Part shown: in pieces, positions 1 to 6,000 of the stretch
Numbering within the stretch: the stretch's first letter is position 1
How the letters are laid out: every line of letters begins with the position of its first letter
From: Oscillospiraceae bacterium
GTDB taxonomy: Bacteria > Bacillota > Clostridia > Oscillospirales > Acutalibacteraceae
Direction: 5' to 3'
NCBI GenBank assembly: GCA_009783605.1
Contig: WRDE01000130.1
Span: forward strand, 1-6,255
DNA length: 6,255 nt
Translations under genes and position numbers: made by a program
Notes under the pieces: model-generated
Told to the model about the DNA's origin: nothing
Seen by the model: only the letters and a program-made list of their open reading frames with translations
Database searches by the model: none

Positions 1-2353
1 GCGCCGCCATATATTCCAGCGGGTGGTGGCATTTTAAATAGGCGGTCTGATACGCCACCATCGCGTAAGCCGCCGCGTGGGATTTGTTGAAGGCGTAGGA
101 GGCGAAGGAGGCCATTTCGCTCCAGATGGCGATACCGGTCGCCTCCGGGACGCCTCGGCGGATACAGCCCTCCACCGTCACGTTGCCGTCGGCGTCGGTC
201 ATGCCGTGGAGGAAATATTCCCGCTCCCGCTCCATCACGTCGGCTTTCTTTTTGGACACCGCCCGGCGGACGATATCGGCGCGGCCGAGCGAATAGCCGG
301 CCAGCTCCCGGAACACCTGCATCAGCTGCTCCTGATAGACGATGCACCCGTAGGTCACCGCCAGGATCGGCTGCAGCCGGGGATGGGCGAACCGCACCGC
401 CTGGGGGTTGTGGCGGTTGTGGACATACCGGGGGATGCTGTCCATCGGGCCGGGGCGGTAGAGGCTGATGACCGCGATGATATCCTCAAAACAGTCGGGT
501 TTCAGCTGGGACAGCACCCGCTTCATGCCGGAGGATTCCAACTGGAACACCCCTTCGGTGTGGCCCTCCGATAGCATCCGGTAGACCGGTTCGCTGTCCA
601 ACGGGATATCCCCGATTTGGAAGTTCGGCTCCCCGCCCGTGGCGGATAGGGTATGCCCGCGGATCATCTCCTCGGTATGCTCGATCACCGACAGGTTGCG
701 CAGCCCCAAAAAGTCGATCTTGAGCAGCCCCAGCTCCTCCAACTCGGTCATCGAATACTGGGTGGCCACCAGATCGCCGTTGACGCAGAGCGGCACATAT
801 TCGTCTACCGCCCGGTCGGTCACCACCACGCCGGCGGCATGGGTGGAGGCGTGGCGGGGCATCCCCTCCACCTTCCGGGCGGTCTGGAGCAGCCGCTTTA
901 CCTCCGGGTCGGACTGGAACGCCTCCATCAGCTGGGGCGACTGTTTGATGGCTTCCTCGATGGTGATCCCCAGCTGCCACGGCACCTGCTTGGCGGTGGT
1001 ATCGGCCACCGATAGGGGAATCCCCATCGCTCTTGCCACGTCCCGGATCGCCGCCCGGGCTTTCAGCGTCCCGAAGGTGACGATCTGGGCCACATGGTCG
1101 GCGCCGTATTTGCCGATCACATACTCAATCACCCGCTGGCGTTTCTCGTCCGACAGGTCGATGTCGAAGTCCGGCATGGTCACCCGTTCGGGATTCAGAA
1201 ACCGCTCGAACAGCAGGTCGTATTTCATCGGGTCAATGCCGGTGATACCGAGGCAGTAGGCGCACAGGCTGCCGGCGCCGGACCCCCGCCCGGGACCTAC
1301 CGGGATATTGTTGTTTTTGGCGAACTGGATAAAGTCGTTGACGATCAGGTAGTAGTCGGTATATCCCATATCCTGGATGGTGTTCATCTCATATTCCAAC
1401 CGCCCGGTCACCTCGGTTGGCGGCGCGTCGCCGTATAGACGGCGCAGTCCGGCGAGGCAGGAATCCCGGAAAAAGGCGAAGGAATCGCCCCCCGGCGCGT
1501 CAAAATGCGGCAGCTGGGTCGCGCCGAATACCAATTCCAGATTACAGCGGTCGGCGATCAGCGCGGTGTTGTCGAAAGCGGCTGGTATCGCCGGAAACAG
1601 TGAGCGCATCTCCTGCTCCGACTTGACATAGAATTCTTCGGTTTCAAAGGCCAGCGGGGTCGGGTCGTCGAGGGTGGTGACGGTTTGGATACACATTAGC
1701 ACCCGCTGGGTTTCGGCGTCCTCTTTGGTCAGATAGTGGGCGTCATTGGTGCAGACTAAGCCGACGCCGATCTCCCCCGCCAATTTGATCAACAGCGGAT
1801 TGATGGCCTGCTGATCCGCCAGCCCGTGATCCTGGATCTCAATGAAATAGTTATCCGCTCCGAACAGGTCACGGTAATACAGAGCCAGCTTTTTGGCCCC
1901 GTCATAATCGTCCGCGGTCAGCTTCCGGGGGATCTCGCCGGCCAGGCAGGCCGACAGCGCGATCAGCCCCTCATGATACTGCTCTAACAGCGTGTGATCC
2001 ACCCGGGGCTTAAAATAGAACCCTTCGGTATAGGCGATGGATACCAACTTCATCAGGTTGCGGTAGCCGGTTTCGTTTTCGCAGAGCAGCACTAAATGGC
2101 TGTTCTCGGAATCTATCCCGTACACCTTCTCCTGCCGGGTCCGGGCCGCCACATAGACCTCACAGCCGATAACCGGCTTAATTTTGGCGGCTTTGGCAGC
2201 TTTATAGAAGGCCACCGCCCCATACATCACCCCGTGGTCGGTGATGGCCACGGCGGTCTGGCCCAGATCCGCGACGCGTTTCATCAGCCCGTCGATCCGG
2301 CAGGCGCCGTCCAGCAGGCTGAATTCAGTGTGAAGATGGAGATGGGTGAACAT
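1..2353 (-). CDS. dnaE: DNA polymerase III alpha subunit DnaE (N-terminal 784 residues, runs off the left edge)
   Basis: Replicative DNA polymerase of the bacterial C family; in Firmicutes it usually works beside PolC, extending primers during lagging-strand synthesis. The reading frame is open from the ATG at 2353 to the left edge. An N-terminal PHP domain (about residues 1-270) carries HLHLHTE (4-10), ITDHG (37-41), ACLAGEIP and NDAHY (203-207), so the expected metal-ligand His, Asp and Glu positions look present. The polymerase core shows GPGRGSGAGSL (353-363), MPDFDIDL (393-400) with D397 and D399, and KIDFLGLR with D547; these match E. coli catalytic D401, D403 and D555 by motif. The visible part ends at FNKSHAAAYA in the fingers region. 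The family is usually about 1,150 residues, so roughly a third is missing (finger end, beta-binding and OB parts). The start is supported by GGAGGAA five bases upstream and by the family N-terminus beginning right at the PHP motif. No frameshift or internal stop was seen. The downstream gene cannot be seen. Confidence 0.97.
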   Translation of the reverse strand, partial: MFTHLHLHTEFSLLDGACRIDGLMKRVADLGQTAVAITDHGVMYGAVAFYKAAKAAKIKPVIGCEVYVAARTRQEKVYGIDSENSHLVLLCENETGYRNLMKLVSIAYTEGFYFKPRVDHTLLEQYHEGLIALSACLAGEIPRKLTADDYDGAKKLALYYRDLFGADNYFIEIQDHGLADQQAINPLLIKLAGEIGVGLVCTNDAHYLTKEDAETQRVLMCIQTVTTLDDPTPLAFETEEFYVKSEQEMRSLFPAIPAAFDNTALIADRCNLELVFGATQLPHFDAPGGDSFAFFRDSCLAGLRRLYGDAPPTEVTGRLEYEMNTIQDMGYTDYYLIVNDFIQFAKNNNIPVGPGRGSGAGSLCAYCLGITGIDPMKYDLLFERFLNPERVTMPDFDIDLSDEKRQRVIEYVIGKYGADHVAQIVTFGTLKARAAIRDVARAMGIPLSVADTTAKQVPWQLGITIEEAIKQSPQLMEAFQSDPEVKRLLQTARKVEGMPRHASTHAAGVVVTDRAVDEYVPLCVNGDLVATQYSMTELEELGLLKIDFLGLRNLSVIEHTEEMIRGHTLSATGGEPNFQIGDIPLDSEPVYRMLSEGHTEGVFQLESSGMKRVLSQLKPDCFEDIIAVISLYRPGPMDSIPRYVHNRHNPQAVRFAHPRLQPILAVTYGCIVYQEQLMQVFRELAGYSLGRADIVRRAVSKKKADVMEREREYFLHGMTDADGNVTVEGCIRRGVPEATGIAIWSEMASFASYAFNKSHAAAYAMVAYQTAYLKCHHPLEYMAA

Positions 2354-2358
2354 GATTC

Positions 2359-2365
2359 TTCCTCC
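2359..2365 (-). promoter_or_regulatory. Ribosome binding site of dnaE
   Basis: Minus-strand GGAGGAA sits five bases before the ATG at 2353. It is a near-perfect anti-16S match and fixes the dnaE start. Confidence 0.85.
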
Positions 2366-2372
2366 GTCGAAG

Positions 2373-2392
2373 TAGTGGATAGTGGATAGTGA
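2373..2392. repeat. Heptamer tandem repeat (TAGTGGA, about 2.9 copies) in the dnaE leader
   Basis: Two perfect 7-bp units TAGTGGA (2373-2386) are followed by a partial third ending at 2392. It lies a few bases upstream of the dnaE ribosome binding site and would be in the 5' untranslated region if transcription starts further upstream. Short heptamer repeats of this kind occur between genes in some bacteria; no function can be read from the sequence. Copy number may vary between strains. Confidence 0.7.
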
Positions 2393-2423
2393 TTAGAACA
2401 CGGATAAATTATTTTGCGGGTTT

Positions 2424-2429
2424 ACTATA
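2424..2429 (-). promoter_or_regulatory. Possible -10 box of a dnaE promoter
   Basis: Minus-strand TATAGT lies about 70 bases upstream of the dnaE start and matches the TATAAT consensus at five of six positions. No convincing TTGACA-like -35 hexamer is seen 16-18 bases upstream; the repeated elements at 2432-2466 occupy that region instead. It could be chance, and dnaE may be read through from the upstream genes. Confidence 0.25.
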
Positions 2430-2431
2430 GC

Positions 2432-2466
2432 GCATCGGATGTGCTGATTACGGTGCATCCGGATGT
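2432..2466. repeat. Pair of near-identical semi-palindromic elements, 23 bp apart
   Basis: GCATCGGATGT (2432-2442) and GCATCCGGATGT (2455-2466) differ by one inserted C. The second holds a perfect 10-bp palindrome, CATCCGGATG (2456-2465). Their starts are 23 bp apart, about two helical turns, and the pair lies between the transferase stop and the candidate -10 box. This layout would fit two binding sites on one DNA face. It could also be a weak hairpin, but as minus-strand RNA only about six base pairs form and no U-run follows, so it is not a convincing terminator. Confidence 0.45.
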
Positions 2467-2474
2467 TCTGTTAT

Positions 2475-3074
2475 TTACTCCATCATAACCACATACACCT
2501 CCCCGATCGCCGCCGCGCACAGGCAGAGACAGTAGTCCGGGTCGAGCGGCAGGAATTGGATTTGGACGCCATTGACGCTTTCGGCAATCCTGCCGTTGCT
2601 GACCACTGAAAACTTTGAAAGCCCGCCGCCGATTCCGCGGCCGGTATATTTCACATAGCTCTCTTTCGCCGTCCATATCTTGAAGAAGTCGTGGTAACCG
2701 TTTGTTTCCAAATATGCGTGCTCGCCGGGGTGAAAAAACCGTTTGGCTATCGCCTGGCCATTGTAAACACGGGATTTTACCTGCTGGATATCGGCGCCAG
2801 TCTCCTGCTCCGAAACAGCGCAGAGCCAGTATTTTCCGCTGTGGGAAACAGAAAAAAGCACGCCAATATCGGTCTTGAACCGGGGTTTTGCGCCGTCGCC
2901 GCGCAGAATCGGGGGGAGAACCCGTTCCGGCTGATTTTCCTTTTCTATAAATAGCTGAACGCAGCGCCGGATCCTCCCGTCGGAATCGTGTTTTGCGTGT
3001 TCTTCTCCGTTTCTTACATCGCCGGATCGGTTGTAAACAAACAGATAGACCGGGCTGTTTATTGATCCGCTCAT
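2475..3074 (-). CDS. Sfp-type 4'-phosphopantetheinyl transferase, 199 aa
   Basis: This enzyme moves the 4'-phosphopantetheine arm of coenzyme A onto the conserved Ser of carrier proteins, turning apo-PCP into holo-PCP; it acts in the cytosol. Visible motifs in order: AKPRF (62-66, the G-K-P-x motif), FSVSHSGKYW (74-83), GADIQ (93-97) with the Mg-binding Asp at D95, RFFHPGEHAYL (112-122), and WTAKESYVK (134-142) with the Glu and Lys expected for catalysis at E138 and K142. Sfp has Glu two residues after its Mg-binding Asp (DIE); here it is Gln (Q97). At 199 residues it is shorter than Sfp (about 224), mostly in the N-terminal half. The start is the ATG that overlaps the stop of the upstream NRPS gene as ATGA. 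A longer in-frame start exists at 3248, but it lies inside the NRPS coding region and adds Arg-rich residues unlike the family. Overlap and order point to coupled translation and a dedicated role on the adjacent PCP. Sampled stretches are about 50-52% GC, against about 70% in parts of the NRPS gene. Confidence 0.93.
   Translation of the reverse strand: MSGSINSPVYLFVYNRSGDVRNGEEHAKHDSDGRIRRCVQLFIEKENQPERVLPPILRGDGAKPRFKTDIGVLFSVSHSGKYWLCAVSEQETGADIQQVKSRVYNGQAIAKRFFHPGEHAYLETNGYHDFFKIWTAKESYVKYTGRGIGGGLSKFSVVSNGRIAESVNGVQIQFLPLDPDYCLCLCAAAIGEVYVVMME
3071..3074 (-). promoter_or_regulatory. ATGA stop/start overlap coupling NRPS and transferase
   Basis: The TGA stop of the synthetase (3073-3071) and the ATG of the transferase (3074-3072) share bases as ATGA. 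Only a short AGGA (3078-3081) precedes the ATG, with three bases between, so re-initiation by ribosomes finishing the synthetase is the likely way the transferase is translated. Confidence 0.8.
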
Positions 3075-6000
3075 GGATCCTGCCGGCCCAAAAATTCCAG
3101 CAGCCCGTCCGCCCGCATATTCTCGTCCCCATCGGCCAGCGCCACCGGCAGCTTGGCGGCCAGAGGCAGCAATCCCTCGGCGGTGAAGGCGTCGGACAGG
3201 AAATCGGCGGTGCAGAGCACGCTCCCGGCGATGCCGGCGGCGTTCCACAGGCTTATCAGGCCGGGCAGCAGGCCGCCGAGGGTGCGGTGGGAGATGCTGA
3301 CGCTCTTAGCCGGCTCACCCGGCACAAACAGAAACTGGGCGATATCCGCGGTGCTGCGTCCCACGTCGGTACGGAACGGCATCAGTTCATCCGGGATCCG
3401 GCATTGGCTGAACACGCCGGGATCCAAACCGGAGATCTCCCGGTCGCCAATCACCGTCTTCGCGCCGGCCAGACTGAGCACCCGGCTGATACGCTCAACC
3501 GGAAGCTGATACGTAAGCGGGAGGTAGGCCGCGCCGCATTTGAGCACGCCGAAAACGGCGTAGATCAGATCGGGGGTACGGTCACAGTAAACGCCGACCA
3601 CGTCCCCATGCCTCACCCCGGTTTCGGTCAGCCGGGCGGCGGCGCTGTCCGAACGCCTGCGGAATTCATCAAAGCTGATCCGCCTGCCCCTCCAGAGAAT
3701 CGCGTCGGCATCCGGGGCGGCAAAGGCGTTGCAGTCGGCGATGATATCGATCGGCAGATCGACCTGCGGCGCCGCTTTTGGCATATCCGGAGGATTCCGC
3801 GGGGCCGGCGGCAGGTCGTTCTCCCGCTGCGGCGGTTCGGGTTCCCCGCGCTGAATTTTTTCGATGGCTTCGGCGATTTTCGCCGGCGTATCCAACCGGC
3901 ACAGCTCGGTATAACTCAGCTCCACGCCGGTCTGGCTGCCGATTTCGGCCAGCACCGTCAGAGCGCCGAGGGAATTGCCCCCGCTTTGGAAATACCGGCT
4001 GTCGGGGGTCAGATCCTCCCGTTCCAGATTCCGGCTGAATATGCCGAGAAGCAGGTCCAGCGTCGTTTTCCCGGCCGCTGCCGGTGTCGTATCCACCGCG
4101 ATTTCCCCCGCCGCCGGCGGCAGCGGATCCGGGAGGCGGCCGGTATCGGTTTTGCCGCTTATCGTCAGCGGCATCTCTTGCAGATGTTCAAAATGATGCG
4201 GCACCATATACGCCGGCAGGCGGGCGCCGCAATAGGCGAACAGCCTGTCCGCCGGGATCTCCTCCGGCCCGGTATAATACGCCGCGATATATCCGCCGTT
4301 TCCTTTTTTAATGATCCTGACCGCCGCCTGCCGGATCCGGGGGTAGGTGCGCAGCAGCGCGGCGGTCTCATGGGCTTCCGCCCGGCAGCCGGGCGGCTCA
4401 GGCTGCTCGCCGCAACGGCCGAGAAGGTGGATTTCGCCGTTTTTATCCCATTTGGCGCTGTCGCCGGTGCGGTACATCCGCTGGCCGGCTACAAACATAT
4501 CGGATAGAAAGCTTTTCCGGGTGGCCTCCCCGTCCTTCAAATATCCGCGGCCAACACAGGCGCCGCCGATATACAGCTCGCCGGCGGCTTCCGCCGGCAG
4601 CGGATTCCCGTCCTCGTCCAGGACATAGAGACGGCAGTTGGCCATCGGCTTTCCGGCGGACAGCGGACAGCCTTCGTCCAAGCATTTGTAACTGACCCCG
4701 ATGGCGGTTTCGGCGGGGCCGTATTGATTGTATATCCGCGCTTTGGTCAGCCGTTCTAACCGGCGCAGCAAGCCGTCGCAGAATGGCTCGCCGCCGCAGA
4801 CGATGCTCTCCATATTGCCGAGTGCGTCCGCAAAGCCCGGGTTGGTGATATACGCTTCCAACCGCGAGGGGGTCATGGCGAAAAAGCTGACGGCATATTT
4901 TTTAATCAGCCCGGCCAGCGCCGCCGGATCGCCGCATTGCTCCTCTTTCGCCATAACTACCGTCCGCCCGCAGAGCAGAGCCGCGACGCTCTCTAAAATA
5001 AACACGTCAAATCCGGTGCTGTTGAGCGCCAGAACACTGCCGCCGCCCGCATATACCGCGTCCATCGACCGGGCGAAATTTGTCAGTGAGCGCTGCTCGA
5101 TCATGACCCCTTTGGGGGTTCCGGTTCTGCCGGAGGTATACGCCACATAGGCGAGATCGCCGCCGTCTGACCGGACCGGCAGACCGCCGGTTTCCACAGC
5201 CTCAAAAACCGTCCCGATAAGCAGCACCGGACCGGTATAGCCGTCAAAAAGCGGCAGGTTTTCCGGAACAGTCACCAACAGCGCCGCGCCGCTGTCCACC
5301 ATCATCTGACGCAGCCGGAGTTCCGGAAGGGCGGGCGGCAGAATCATCCACCCGCCGCCGGCAAAGCAGGCCGCCAGCATGGCCGCCACCAGATCCGCCC
5401 CCCGCGGCAGGCAGAGCGCAACAGTATGTTCACCGCCGGTTTCAGTTGCCGATATGTTACCCGACGGGGCAATCTGTCCGGTGATTTGTTCGCGGATCCG
5501 CGCCGCGATCAGCAGTACGCGTTCATACAGGCCGGTGAAGGTGATCTGATGGTCATCGCAGATCAGCGCGGTTTTATCCGGCGTTTTTTCCGCCGCCCGG
5601 AGAAAGTTTTCCGCCACCGACGGCCGGAGAGACTCCTCAGCCACCGACGGCCGGAGAGACTCCTCAGCCACCGACGGCAAGGGGATGCCGCCGGCGGTTT
5701 TATTGAAGGTGTAAACCACCCGCTCAAACTCCCCGTCACTCAGCAGATCTAACTGCCTGACCGGTATCCGGGGATGGCTGAGGATTTCGGACAGGATCTT
5801 AGTGATATGCCGGTGGAGGTCTTCGATATCCTCGCTTGCATATAGGCACGGCAGATACTGGTAGTCGGCGGTATACTGGTTTTCGCCGGCTGATCGGCTG
5901 AGAAGGATAAGCAGATGCTCTATCTGATAGCCGCTGTACAGCCATTTCCCCGAAAAGGTCACCGCGGTGCCGCCGTCCCGGAAGATTTTACCCTCCTGAC

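Noticed and set aside
77..2389. Plus-strand open frames opposite dnaE (for example 77-574, 639-1259, 1094-1438, 2096-2389)
   Set aside because: All are shadows of the continuous dnaE reading frame and lack recognisable domains.
2431..2470. Rho-independent terminator after the transferase
   Set aside because: The potential stem is only about six good base pairs in minus-strand RNA and is not followed by a U-run. The plus-strand form pairs better, but no plus-strand gene ends there.
2425..3132. A 235-codon minus-strand frame overlapping the transferase
   Set aside because: Its translation is Arg/Lys-rich without motifs, while the other frame carries the full set of transferase motifs. It also does not continue the truncated A domain, so it gives no support for a frameshift.
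3075..3248. Extended 257-residue start for the transferase at 3248
   Set aside because: The added 58 residues lie inside NRPS coding sequence in another frame, are Arg/Gly-rich and unlike the family. The ATGA start at 3074 fits better.
2993..4507. A 504-codon plus-strand open frame opposite the NRPS gene
   Set aside because: It is antisense to clear PCP and A-domain coding sequence, has low-complexity His/Arg/Gly/Pro-rich composition, and no family motif. Long antisense frames are common in GC-rich genes.
5597..5678. CRISPR-like array or mobile element edge
   Set aside because: The repeat is a directly adjacent 27-bp in-frame coding duplication with no spacers, inverted ends or transposase. 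No CRISPR array, tRNA, rRNA or insertion sequence was seen anywhere in the window.
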